Source: Larix sibirica
Lineage: Eukaryota; Streptophyta; Pinopsida; Pinales; Pinaceae
NCBI GenBank assembly: GCA_004151065.3
Contig: NWUY0300014291.1
Coordinates: forward strand, 22,935 to 54,659
Reading direction: 5' to 3'
DNA: 31,725 nucleotides
The translations under genes were made by a program, and so were the position numbers. Shown here piece by piece: positions 1-10,492 of this stretch. The notes beneath the pieces are model-generated. The model was not told the DNA's origin. It did no database searches and saw nothing but the letters and a program-made list of their open reading frames with translations. The first letter of the stretch is position 1. Each line of letters opens with the position of its first letter.

Positions 1-80
1 TCTTGGTGAATCTTTCACGGAATTATAAAATGTTTTAAAATCTTGGTGATTTTTTCACAGAATTATAAAATGTTGCAAAG
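1..80. repeat. 40-bp tandem repeat, two units, cut by the window edge
   Basis: Bases 1-40 and 41-80 are two units of the same 40-bp sequence, both beginning TCTTGGTGA and sharing CAGAATTATAAAATGTT-like cores, with a few substitutions. The sequence after 80 (TTTTGGCAAATTTT) may be a third, decayed unit. The array probably extends left beyond the window. No coding content is seen. Confidence 0.75.
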
Positions 81-2195
81 TTTTGGCAAATTTTCTGACA
101 TTTGACTTAATAAAATTTCCTAGATGATTTTGTTTTCACTTCCAATTTATATGTACTCTTGCACTAGAATGCCTCATAAGCAAAATCCTAGTAGGCTTTG
201 TCGACCTACTAAGTTCAAATCTCCTTAGAGTTAAAATGTAGAGATGATTTCAAAAATGTCTGCAATATACAATTGAGCACTCATTCAAATTGTGAAGTTC
301 ATTTGGCCTATTATAGTTGATATACAATCATTTTTCACAAATTATGTACGAATTATGCCACTTTACAAAATGCATAAAACAAGTAAGTACATGCTATATT
401 AAAGCTTGTTTTTTCTATTGATTTTTGTTATGTTGTTTCTTCCTTTTGAAATTGGATACTTTTAAAATTTGTCATCTTTACTAATAGATGGAGTAGTGGC
501 TAGAGGGTTCTTTTTATGGTAGTTTTAGGGAAATGACCATAGTCATGACACCAATTAGACTTGAATGGGATTTATTTAGAGTCCAATTTTTGGATATGAA
601 CAATCCATTAGAAACAACTGTAGAGTTTTCGACAAAGTCTTTTCAAGATCAACCATGACACATATTTTGGCACATGGATAAATCCCCATATTTACCTTTG
701 ATTTGTCAAGGTATGCATATTCCCAATCTCCTTCAAGCTTTATCATCCCAAAAATCAATGGGAGGAATGGAAAATCAACCCATGAGAGCCATCAAAAGAG
801 TCTGTTAGACAATAAAAGCCATCAATGCAACTCTAAGTACCTTGACCAAAGGGAAGGCACGACATGTATGTCACCTCGATGGTGGATAAGGTCTCATTAA
901 GGTCCCCAAGTCTACATGGGCATGCTAAGGAACTTCATCCAACCAATTTTGAAGTTTGAAATGACCAAAGAAAGTAAGTGTTAACCTTAAATGTGATTAT
1001 GGTCTAACATAAAAGGGAAACTTTGGCAATCAAGTTTGGTCATAATTATACTAAATGTTTTTTCTCATGGTAATTCAATTTTTGGCAAATTCACACTCCA
1101 TGTATCTTTTCATATTTCCACAACATCATGTATATTTCACATAACCCATGAGTGTTATAACATAATTAGCTCGGGTAAGGTTAATAGCTTAGAAGTTTCC
1201 CTAGAAAGGGTTGCAACTTATCTCATTGTTTGGTATATTTTCTCCTTGAATTGTCATGAATTGTGTGGCTATTTGAAGTGAATTATTGTGATCTTTCCAC
1301 TATTTTTTCATACTTTAATTTAAAACAGTCCGAAGGCTGAAAATTCTAGGGCTAAGATTCGACAAAATCTTCTAGGAAGAAAGTGAAGTTTTAGTTGTGC
1401 ATTAATTCTTTGATTGCATGAAATTTCAATAAAGGTTCATGTTGGTGAAGTGAGTGAGCTCTAAGTTCCACATTTATGGATCATATCTTGAGCATATAGA
1501 TGAATCATTTTTTATGTTATATTATACATTTATAATAAGAATAATATATGTTAAATGCCTTGCATGGTTTTCGTGAATTGTTGTAACATTACGACATTGA
1601 AGTACAATTGTATAGTATTTATTCTCGTGTCTTGTCAATTAAAAATGGTTGAATGGAAGTGAAATATTACTACTATAATTTAATATTTCATATCATCCCT
1701 AAGTCTGAAAATTCATAGGGAATAGACCTTGGAAACCTCAAATAACTAAGTTGAAATTTCAAAATTGCAACAAAGGTTAGAATTACGAAATTTTAACCAT
1801 CAACATATAGAAAATGTGAAAATACAATTAATTATAAGTTTTTTTTTCCATATTTTTGTAGTGGAAGAACATAATGCACTATCTCTTAGGAGCAATTTTT
1901 TTTATCTTCAATTCTTCATCCATAAAGTTAGCATCAACACAAAGGATAAACGAAAGGTTACTTCTCTAACTAGCCCACACTCCAATTAGTATTGACAATA
2001 TATTTTTGTACAACATCTCTAATAATGTTTTATATGGATTCTAGGGTAAACAATGATCAAAATGTATGCAATTCCCACACTATAAAAAATAGAGCAACTT
2101 TAAAAGAAGACAATGTAACTCTATTATTTGTAATTTTTTCCATAAATTCATTAAGTTTCATAGCTCTTGGCATTGTGCTGCCTTTTTTTTCCTTG
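81..2195. other. AT-rich intergenic DNA, no gene recognised
   Basis: Only short reading frames (at most about 80 codons) of low-complexity composition occur on either strand. None shows a family motif, splice-site context or codon bias that I could support. A small inverted repeat (TAGTAGG/CCTACTA, about 190-217) is present without further structure. Confidence 0.6.
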
Positions 2196-2530
2196 CTAGG
2201 AAAAAGCAGGTGAGCACATTACAGATAGTGGGGGATTCAAAGATTATTGTTGATCGGTTTTCTTTCAAGTGTATTTTGCAAGTTGCCTCTCTTGAAAATT
2301 GGAAGAAAAAGATTAGACTTCTAAGCTCAGGGTTTGAGTTTTTGGAGGCTCAACATGTTTACAAGGAATTCAGTTCTGAGGTTGACTTCCTTTCAAAGCA
2401 AGCATTGGATTTGGAAGAAGGAAAATTATTTTATGCTCATCTTGGTGGGTCTTCTAAAGGAACCAAAGAAGTTATTTTCTTTTTTATGATCTTAAGTTTT
2501 TGTTTTTTGGGATTTTGGTGGGGTGGCTAG
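2196..2530 (+). pseudogene. LINE-type RNase H (RVT_3-like) C-terminal fragment
   Basis: The translation from about 2210 contains GDSKIIVD, the RNase H strand and aspartate motif typical of the C-terminal RNase H-like domain (RVT_3) of plant non-LTR retrotransposons. About 55 residues later comes EVDFLSKQAL, matching the family's N-x-AD-x-LSK-x-AL motif near the last helix, with N-A-D altered to S-E-V-D. The upstream half of the domain (first Asp and Glu strand/helix) is missing, so this is a 5'-truncated remnant. It ends in a hydrophobic, Trp/Gly-rich tail at the TAG at 2528-2530. Family knowledge: such domains close ORF2 of plant L1-like elements. Inference: a dead 5'-truncated LINE insertion, not a host gene. 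Confidence 0.6.
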
Positions 2531-3452
2531 TTTATTATGTCAAGTTTGGATGTATTGATGCTTTTGGGAACTTCTGTGGTTCTTTTTTAGGGCTTTAGAT
2601 AGTTGTGAATAGGTTTTTGATGTTGGTTTTTTAATGACTATTTTTTGAAAGTTTTCTAGAGAAGCTATATAATGTTATTTATATATTATATAATGAAATA
2701 TAAATAATTTTGTTATGGTGAAAAAAGTTTATTTTTTTGTTTACCAAAATCAAGAATATAAATAATAAAGAAGTTGCCAAATATAAACTAGGTAACGATG
2801 TAAAAACACGAGTAATTTATTGAAATATAAAAGATTAAATCGTAGAGTATTATATATAAAATACAAAAGATAATATTAAAGTTGCAAGTTGCCTCTCTTG
2901 AAAATTGGAAGAAAAAGACCAGACTTTTAAGCTCAGAGTTCGAGTTTTTGGAGGCTTAACATGTTTACAAGGAATTCAATTATGAAGTTGATTTCTCTTC
3001 AAAGCAATCATTGGATTTGGAAGAAGGAAAATTATTTTATGCTTAGCTTGGTGGGTCTTCTGAAGGGCCTGAAGAAGTTTTTTGTTTTTTGGGATTTTGG
3101 TGGGGTGGCTAGTTTATTATGTCAAGTTTGGATGTATTGATGCTTTTGGGAACTTCTGTGGTTCTTTTTTAGGGCTTTAAATAGTTGTGAAGAGGTTTTT
3201 GATGTTGGTTTTTTAATGACTATATTTTTTGAAAGTTTTGTAGACAAGCTATATAATGTTATTTTTATATTTTATAATGAACTATAAATACATTTTTCTT
3301 GGTGAAAAAAAGTTTATTTTTTATTTACCAAAATAAAGAATACAAATAATCAAGAAGATGCGAAATATAAATTTGGTAACAATGTAAGAACACGAGTGAA
3401 TTATTGAAATATAAAAGATTAAATTGTAAAGTATTACATATAAAATATAAAA
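2276..3452 (+). repeat. Tandem duplication of about 600 bp (LINE tail), two units
   Basis: Unit 1 (2276-2881) and unit 2 (2882 to about 3452) both begin TTGCAAGTTGCCTCTCTTG and run in parallel through the RNase H coding remnant, the tail and an AT-rich segment ending in AAAAGAT-type sequence. Unit 2 is shorter because it lacks about 40 bases of the T-rich tail. The junction falls in the middle of the coding remnant and not at an element end, so this looks like a local tandem duplication after insertion and not two independent insertions. Part of unit 2 (from 3146) recurs at 9056 through the larger duplication. Confidence 0.8.
2882..3112 (+). pseudogene. Second copy of the LINE RNase H tail, more decayed
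   Basis: This translates to the same VASLENWKKK... EVDF-SSKQ-SLDLEEGK series as the first copy but begins inside the domain, so the GDSKIIVD motif is absent. In-frame stops appear where the first copy has sense codons (for example TAA in place of CAA before HVYKEF, and TAG in place of a His codon before LGGSS). It ends with the same Gly/Trp-rich tail followed by TAG. It is non-functional and is the second unit of the tandem duplication. Confidence 0.6.
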
Positions 3453-3607
3453 GATTAGATTATAGGATATTGAATATAAAATTCAAATACCAGTAAAAAA
3501 TCTACATTAATAAGTTGCAAACATTCAAGGGATAGAAGAACAAAGGTATAACACTCCACACTATCATATTAACTTAACTTAAGAGTTATGAAAGGAAGGT
3601 GTCTTTC

Positions 3608-6600
3608 TGTTGTAGCTACAACATATCCCATCTCATTCAGACAAGATGAGAGCCCCTATTGAAATTTTTGTTTTATCCATTGAATTTAGTTTTCTTTAAA
3701 GCACTTAGTTTGCTTGTTTGTTTTCTTTCAGTTTTTGCTTAATGATGATTTTTTAATAAAAAATGAAACAAGTTGAGCCTTCCACACCTTCCAATTCACT
3801 TAATCAAATTAATAAACGGTTCAGCTGATAGTCGGAATTCAATAATAAATTTCAAAGAAATGAACTTAAGATAGCCGACTTCCTGACTCTGCTTCCTTTA
3901 CTTAAACTCAGTAGTCGGAAGTCAGGTAACCTATCCTTTCACTTGATTTTACCCCGATCTTCGAACCCTAACTTTGTTTATCACCGAATGCTGAAGTCGG
4001 GAGTCAGGGGATCATTAAATTTTATTAAAATCACACCTGACTCCTGACTCCCGACCTTTCAAATTTTTAACAATCACGGAAGTCAACAGTCGGGGGATTA
4101 TCACTCTGGAATCCAATCTACTCCCGACTATTTCCAATGTTCATATACATTGGAATTCAGAGGTCGGGATGTTTTTACTATTTCATCAAATTTCATACCT
4201 CACTCTCGACTTTTCGGGAATTTACACCGCCATTTCTATCTCCCATTTAAATTGCATGTGCCAAACTTGTTTTGATTAATGAAACCACCCGTCGTTTAAT
4301 CTTAACCGACGATTGCAGGGTGATGGGTGTGTAATGCATCATTGATGCAGCCTTAATCTGGGTTTTATTTAATCACAATTTGAATTTTGAACACTGCAAC
4401 ACAACAGACGAAAAGGTCAGAGCTTTAGATTTTCTTCTCTACGAGTGAATTGAGTTCAATCTCACTCGTTTAGTTTCAGAATTCTTGCAGGTATTTATCA
4501 TTTGATTTTGTTTGCATGAATAATATATATATGCAGTTTTAATGGAGAATTTTTGTTGTTTGTAGAAACGTCTATCTCCACCATGGCCAAGCGAACCAGG
4601 TCCAAGGCCACTGCAGAAGATTTGAAGCTCAAGGACCCTAATTTCAGTTTTTATTTGGATACTGATGTGAGGGTCGCTAATACCCTTTGCCTGGATTGGT
4701 CCAGGATATACAGTATTTTCGATGGGGATGACTTCTCAGAGTTCAAAGAAGAAGCCCATATCTACCAAAACATAAGTAACTCCCAGTTTCATGCTAGTGT
4801 TTCCCGTCTTGCGTTCATGCCATACACTGATAGGTGAAATGGATGATCGACTACACAGATATCCCGACCAATACCTTCAGAGATGCTCATCAGGTGGTCT
4901 ATGCTTAATTCAATCCAGATACCTTTGCAAGGATCTATGCCCTGAAAGCTCCATAATAGTTACTTACACATGACTTCATCCATGCGTTTGAAAGTAAGTA
5001 TGAGTCGGATGTTCTACTTAAAACCTGGATGGCTGGACCGGATACCTTTATTTTGAATCCAAATAGACAATACCCCATTGTCTTGCTCAGGGATCCCTAC
5101 AAGCTGTTGGCATCCATGCTATGCCACTTCTATGGTGTTGATACCTATCAATGTTTCAAGCTGGAATTGGTGCCTTTGGCCCATTATATTTCTATGACAG
5201 GTACAATTTTCAATTGGGATCAAATTTTTTCTGTCACATTTAGAGATGCCATTGCTTAGGCTCAAAATACCCCAGCCATTAAAAAGCCCAAATTTTACAT
5301 GTTTCCTTATCTCATGGACATCATCTGTGGCGCATTTGCATATCCTTCCATGAACTAGCATTGGACCAGGGAGAAACCCACGATTCATATCTACTGCTTG
5401 ATTGTGTGGGAGGATAATTATGCTCCCTACATTTATGACATATGTGATAAGTTTTTCAGTGCAATGTACTTTTCCATTTTCAAGAAGAATTCACCCAAGA
5501 TTTCCAAGGACGCCATTTCCTTGATCTCTACTATAGGAGACTGGTACATTGGTGAGTATTTCACCTATATTCGAATTTGGGGTAACAAATCGGTTCATCT
5601 ATTGCCAAAGATTGTTCCCGACGGGATGGTCATGTCGGAGGTATCCTTCCAGACAGTTTATGATGGGGTTCATGACTAGTTCCATTCTTCTAAAAGGAGG
5701 GCTTGGCCCAAGTTTCCTCTATATATTGGCCATCTGACCATATACAATGCCACCCATGGAATTACTCTTAACAAGGAGTTCAACAAATTGCAGTTAGCAT
5801 TTGCTGAGAAGAGGATGCATGACCCTAAAGGTCTTATAGCAGAACATTTTTTTCAGGCTCATTTGAAGAACACTTATGTGCATCAGATGGAGCCAGATGA
5901 TTCTTTATACCAAAATACACATACTTTGGAAGAGGTGCTTAATAATTTAGCCGACCAAGACCAGATATTGCTTGTGCATGAGGCACAAATCCAGGTGAAA
6001 ATCAGGGTGGTGGAAGAAAGAAACAAAATATTTCAACAATAGAAAGATGCTTCCAGGGAGACTATGGAAGCTGCAAACAAAGCTATAATACTTAGTTCTG
6101 CTTCATCCCAGTCTACTGCACATCAAGAATTGGATAATAAGCAGGGTAAACAACCTATGACAGAGGATCACTCTACTAATCCCACCTAAAATCTCAACTC
6201 ACTCATTCAGCAGACTCATACTCTCCAAAGCAAGTCATCTGTTTATACTCAATCTATCTATGATGCTGCTTATGTTCCTAGGTTAGTTCCAAACTTGTCC
6301 ATTAAGATTGAAAAATAATCTAAGTCATCTGTTAATCCTTCATTCCATGTATCTAGTAGTGATGTTATTGACTTATAAAAGGAATACCTTGTAGAAGTAA
6401 TAAATCCAACACCAGTTGTACAAGAACCTTCTCAGGTAACTACTATGGACAACACCCAAACTATTGATTCTAATATTCCTCATCCATCTCTAGATAGTGG
6501 CATGTATGATGTACCTACTGTTGATGATCCCATCCAACAGTCCACTTCTAATTCACCTCATCCTCCATCTCCTACCCAAAATCCCCCTAGCACAACCACT

Positions 6601-9016
6601 CAATCCTCTAATCCACCTACACCGATTGCATTGAATGCTTTAGTTGATATGATCACCTCACAACATCCCACAACTTCCCAATCTGACCCTCCACCAGTCC
6701 AAATTACTACCTCTTTACCATATGAAATCACGACTCCTTCTTCCCAATCCATTGTACTCCCATCTATTGGTTTGCTTACATCTTCTTCTACTGAATTTAA
6801 CCCACCATTATCCTTAGATCCATCCCAATCTACTGCTGTCACTACTAGTCAAGCTTTACATGTTGTACATTATACATAATTTTTAGTGTATACAACTGAA
6901 GACTTAGCTAATTTTGGTGAAGATGTTGTAGTAGTTTTGGGAGACTACTGTTTCAATAAAATAAGGAAATCTCCCAAATCTAACACCCAAGGTCAGGTAC
7001 AAGTTGGACCAGTCCCAAAACAGGTTATTTGGAAGGAAGCAATTGGTGATCCCCAAAGGGAAGCTATAGAGGTTGCTATAGCAATGGGGGCATTTGCTGG
7101 AGCTAATTTTGATTATGTTTCTACCCTTAATAGAATATTGGAGGAAGACAAGGCCAAGAATTTGGCATTGCAGGTTAAGAAGGATTCCATTCACCTCACT
7201 TGGCCTAAGTAGGTAGAAGACCTCAAAGCCCAGCATGAGTCAATAGTGCAAGGTCAACAAATTCACATTCAACAGTTGACACATCAAAAGGTGATTTCAG
7301 AGACCAAGATAGTTGAACAAGCTACCAATTTGGTTGACCTCAAGATGCAAGTTGAGCAATTGAAAGATTCAAATGCATTTTCTGATTTATTTCAATTGAT
7401 TTTGCAAGAGTTTAAAGATGAATCCTGTTTGTGTAATGATCTCTTGAGACAAACCCATACTTCATAGTTTTTTGGTCTCAATGAGGTTCATGATGATTTT
7501 AATGCTTTTGAAGGTCTGTCAGATGTCCTTGTTGATCATTTTGATAGACATAAAAAAGCGCATTCGGCTTACGAACAATTGTGTGAGTGGCAAGCACATC
7601 TAAAAAATGCTCCACAAAACTTGCCCCGGTTGGATGCAATTAAATTGATGAGAGCCCACATTTATATTAAATCACGGGGACTGGTTTGTGATGAAGTGGC
7701 CCACATGATTGAAAAGGCCTAGAAAATTTGTGTTAGGAAATGGATGTTGACCGACAACCACTTGGAAAGTATGGCCCGATGCCAGTATTCGCTGAGTTGG
7801 CAGAATCGGTCGCAACAAACCTTAGGATCGCTGAGGTGGATGAGCAGAGAAATCAAATAGTAGATGCGATCCGAGATGCCACTCAGTTGGACATTTCATT
7901 ATCCGGTCATTTATTTCAATTCCTAGTCAACCAACAACCACGTTGCAGGGGTTCCTTGATTCCTGGTTTAAGATCTAAACTAAGGATGTCAAGTCTTATT
8001 TTTGCAAGGCCCAGTTGCAGATTGAGCATGTGAATTATCCTGATGCCACAGAGATGTGCGACACGTATACTACCTAGAAATATTATTTTACTAATCCAGA
8101 CCAGGGTAGTTAGGTTTTATCTGCTTAGATTCAGGAATTTGATCCTTCTTTTTAGGATCTGTTCATCTTATGTAATTATTATTTATACAGACCTCAAGAG
8201 GCTAGATGGTGGAACTTCTTATGTAATTTTTTGTATCAGACTTTGTGGAATGTTTTGTCTCTCTGATACTATTCTGTAATTTTTTGAACACTTTTTAATG
8301 AAAGATGAGATGTTTCCTGCTTCCAGTTCCACTACATGATCATATAAAGTTTCCTTGTTTTGATTATGTTCCTTTTATGTTATTTATCAACTAATTTGTC
8401 TTAGATGTTGGTAATCGCAAGAAATAGTTGTTTACTTTGAATGTTTTCTATAAATGAATTGTGATAATAGAGTACATTGAATGTTTTCATTGATCTTTGT
8501 ACATGACACATTTTTCCGTGAGCTATTAACATGTTAAGATAATAATTGTTTAAGTTTTATAAAATGATAGCTTTTATTAATTTAGATACTTTGTTTCCAC
8601 AATCTTGAACTGATGCAAGTTAAGTGATGTTTCATTTTAATTGTGATCAGTGAATGTTCATCTAAGAATCAGGAAGATTTCTCTTCTTTATTCCTGTTGT
8701 TATATTCCATAATTAAGCAGAACTTAATTAACTAATTCTAGTATATTTCAGATAGGTTTTCCTTTCTGAATAGTTAACTTAATAAATCATCAGTTTCATT
8801 ACACATTTAAATTTAGTTACTTAGTTCACACAACCAGTAAGTATCCTTTGGGAGCAAAACCATAAGGCTAACGAAGGCTTAAATCTGTTGGAAGCAATCA
8901 TCCCAAACGACTGGGAAATATGGAAATATCCATGGGGGTTTACTGAAGTTCTTGGATCAGATTGCTATCCTTGCATTGAGGCTTGGACCTATTCCATCCT
9001 AACCGAGGCATCAACA
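3608..9016 (+). mobile_element. Extra copy of the 5' LTR (5,409 bp), probable assembly duplicate
   Basis: It begins TGTTGTAGCTACAACA and ends CAACA, preceded by CTTTC (3603-3607) and followed by AA and a primer-binding site. It is the same as the LTR at 9518-14926 apart from a few bases near its end. The LTR-internal reading frame, 5' UTR intron (4491-4565), TATA-like site (8449-8455), AATAAA (8781-8786) and inverted repeat (3996-4055) are all present at offset -5910. Because its flank and target site match those of the second copy, it is best treated as the same insertion counted twice. Confidence 0.85.
4583..8266 (+). pseudogene. LTR-internal long reading frame, broken; unknown protein of about 1,227 codons (duplicate copy)
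   Basis: This is the same pseudogene as 10493-14176; see there for its domain description. It starts at ATG 4583 in a strong context (CCACCATGGCC), just after the intron-like 4491-4565. Frame changes lie near 4833 (one base lost), about 7780 (two extra bases relative to the other LTR) and about 7910 (one base lost). Sense-to-stop changes include 5257-5259 (CAG in the 3' LTR), about 5356 (TGG there) and 5677-5679 (CAG there). The only coding change I saw relative to the second copy is Pro/Ser at 8009 versus 13919. The TGA at 8264-8266 is taken as the original end because the downstream frame is conserved up to it in all copies. Confidence 0.6.
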
Positions 9017-9018
9017 AA

Positions 9019-9037
9019 TGGCGCTAGAAGGAGGGCC
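9019..9037 (+). promoter_or_regulatory. Primer-binding site of the duplicate 5' LTR
   Basis: TGGCGCTAGAAGGAGGGCC begins two bases after the LTR's terminal CA. A TGG start close to the LTR end is what a site complementary to a tRNA 3' CCA looks like. This copy has TGGCGC where the second copy has TGGTGC; the C form is probably ancestral. I could not assign the tRNA species. Confidence 0.65.
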
Positions 9038-9054
9038 ACCTAGAGTTTAATGGC

Positions 9055-9055
9055 N
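9055..9055. other. Single N: sequence join
   Basis: One N separates the end of the first 5.9-kb copy (cut about 40 bases into the element interior) from a jump back to the left flank. A one-base gap exactly at the restart of a near-identical repeat is the mark of a scaffold join or unresolved overlap. Confidence 0.9.
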
Positions 9056-9512
9056 TTGGGAACTTCTGTGGTTCTTTTTTAGGGCTTTAAATAGTTGTGA
9101 AGAGGTTTTTGATGTTGGTTTTTTAATGACTATATTTTTTGAAAGTTTTGTAGACAAGCTATATAATGTTATTTTTATATTTTATAATGAACTATAAATA
9201 CATTTTTCTTGGTGAAAAAAAGTTTATTTTTTATTTACCAAAATAAAGAATACAAATAATCAAGAAGATGCGAAATATAAATTTGGTAACAATGTAAGAA
9301 CACGAGTGAATTATTGAAATATAAAAGATTAAATTGTAAAGTATTACATATAAAATATAAAAGATTAGATTATAGGATATTGAATATAAAATTCAAATAC
9401 CAGTAAAAAATCTACATTAATAAGTTGCAAACATTCAAGGGATAGAAGAACAAAGGTATAACACTCCACACTATCATATTAACTTAACTTAAGAGTTATG
9501 AAAGGAAGGTGT

Positions 9513-9517
9513 CTTTC
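9513..9517. repeat. Target-site duplication CTTTC, left side
   Basis: CTTTC directly precedes the TG of the 5' LTR at 9518 and directly follows the CA of the 3' LTR (28966-28970). A 5-bp duplication is the usual size for Ty3/gypsy integration. The same CTTTC precedes the duplicate LTR at 3603-3607. Confidence 0.9.
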
Positions 9518-9533
9518 TGTTGTAGCTACAACA
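9518..9533. repeat. Perfect 16-bp palindrome at the LTR start
   Basis: TGTTGTAGCTACAACA is its own reverse complement. It is unchanged at all three LTR starts (3608, 9518, 23598) although the LTRs otherwise differ by several percent. Its outer five bases TGTTG also match, inverted, the LTR's final CAACA. LTR ends are bound by integrase, so the palindrome could serve end recognition; that is inference. Confidence 0.9.
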
Positions 9534-9905
9534 TATCCCATCTCATTCAGACAAGATGAGAGCCCCTATTGAAATTTTTGTTTTATCCATTGAATTTAGT
9601 TTTCTTTAAAGCACTTAGTTTGCTTGTTTGTTTTCTTTCAGTTTTTGCTTAATGATGATTTTTTAATAAAAAATGAAACAAGTTGAGCCTTCCACACCTT
9701 CCAATTCACTTAATCAAATTAATAAACGGTTCAGCTGATAGTCGGAATTCAATAATAAATTTCAAAGAAATGAACTTAAGATAGCCGACTTCCTGACTCT
9801 GCTTCCTTTACTTAAACTCAGTAGTCGGAAGTCAGGTAACCTATCCTTTCACTTGATTTTACCCCGATCTTCGAACCCTAACTTTGTTTATCACCGAATG
9901 CTGAA

Positions 9906-9965
9906 GTCGGGAGTCAGGGGATCATTAAATTTTATTAAAATCACACCTGACTCCTGACTCCCGAC
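9906..9965. repeat. 13-bp perfect inverted repeat inside a GTCGG-motif cluster
   Basis: GTCGGGAGTCAGG (9906-9918) is followed after 34 bases by its exact reverse complement CCTGACTCCCGAC (9953-9965). Around it, between about 9735 and 10130, roughly nine variants of AGTCGG or CCGACT occur in both orientations. The same layout is at 3996-4055, and a decayed version lies at about 23815-24135 in the 3' LTR. The region is upstream of the LTR gene, so protein-binding sites or an RNA/DNA hairpin are both possible. Confidence 0.75.
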
Positions 9966-10400
9966 CTTTCAAATTTTTAACAATCACGGAAGTCAACAGT
10001 CGGGGGATTATCACTCTGGAATCCAATCTACTCCCGACTATTTCCAATGTTCATATACATTGGAATTCAGAGGTCGGGATGTTTTTACTATTTCATCAAA
10101 TTTCATACCTCACTCTCGACTTTTCGGGAATTTACACCGCCATTTCTATCTCCCATTTAAATTGCATGTGCCAAACTTGTTTTGATTAATGAAACCACCC
10201 GTCGTTTAATCTTAACCGACGATTGCAGGGTGATGGGTGTGTAATGCATCATTGATGCAGCCTTAATCTGGGTTTTATTTAATCACAATTTGAATTTTGA
10301 ACACTGCAACACAACAGACGAAAAGGTCAGAGCTTTAGATTTTCTTCTCTACGAGTGAATTGAGTTCAATCTCACTCGTTTAGTTTCAGAATTCTTGCAG

Positions 10401-10475
10401 GTATTTATCATTTGATTTTGTTTGCATGAATAATATATATATGCAGTTTTAATGGAGAATTTTTGTTGTTTGTAG
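10401..10475 (+). other. Putative 75-bp intron in the 5' UTR of the LTR gene
   Basis: The sequence runs CTTGCAG|GTATTT at the donor and TTGTTTGTAG|AAACG at the acceptor, is T-rich inside, and sits 18 bases before the start codon. In the 3' LTR the equivalent segment (24429-24503) has exactly the same length and a TTTGCAG acceptor. Conserved length and both splice consensus ends support an intron; there is no transcript evidence here. Confidence 0.45.
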
Positions 10476-10492
10476 AAACGTCTATCTCCACC

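Larger units (their letters stand above)
3146..9054 (+). repeat. First copy of a 5.9-kb near-identical direct duplication (offset 5910)
   Basis: Bases 3146-9054 recur at 9056-14964. The repeated block holds 462 bases of left flank, the 5-bp target site, a whole LTR and the primer-binding region. By eye I found only five differences: one at 8009 (C, versus T at 13919) and four in the last 60 bases before the N (around 8998-9041). The repeat includes non-element flank, so it is not a normal LTR pair. A single N at 9055 joins the copies. The likely cause is an uncollapsed haplotig or duplicate contig; a recent tandem duplication is possible. Confidence 0.9.

Noticed and set aside
190-235. Possible tRNA or tRNA-derived SINE (GTTCAAATCTCC resembles a B box, with a nearby small stem).
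   Set aside because: No A box, acceptor stem or full cloverleaf could be built around it.
1036-2213. Several 70-80-codon plus-strand frames in the left flank.
   Set aside because: Composition follows the AT-rich background and no start context, motif or splice signal supports them.
4553-4582. Upstream ATG at 4553 (and 10463) as the start of the LTR gene.
   Set aside because: It lies within the intron-like segment and adds residues not supported by the start context; the ATG at 4583/10493 has CCACCATGG and a matching ATG in the 3' LTR.
6600-6842. Minus-strand frames opposite the Pro/Ser/Thr-rich linker (also 12510-12752 and 26540-26791).
   Set aside because: They are mirror translations of the low-complexity linker in the plus-strand gene, with no motif of their own.
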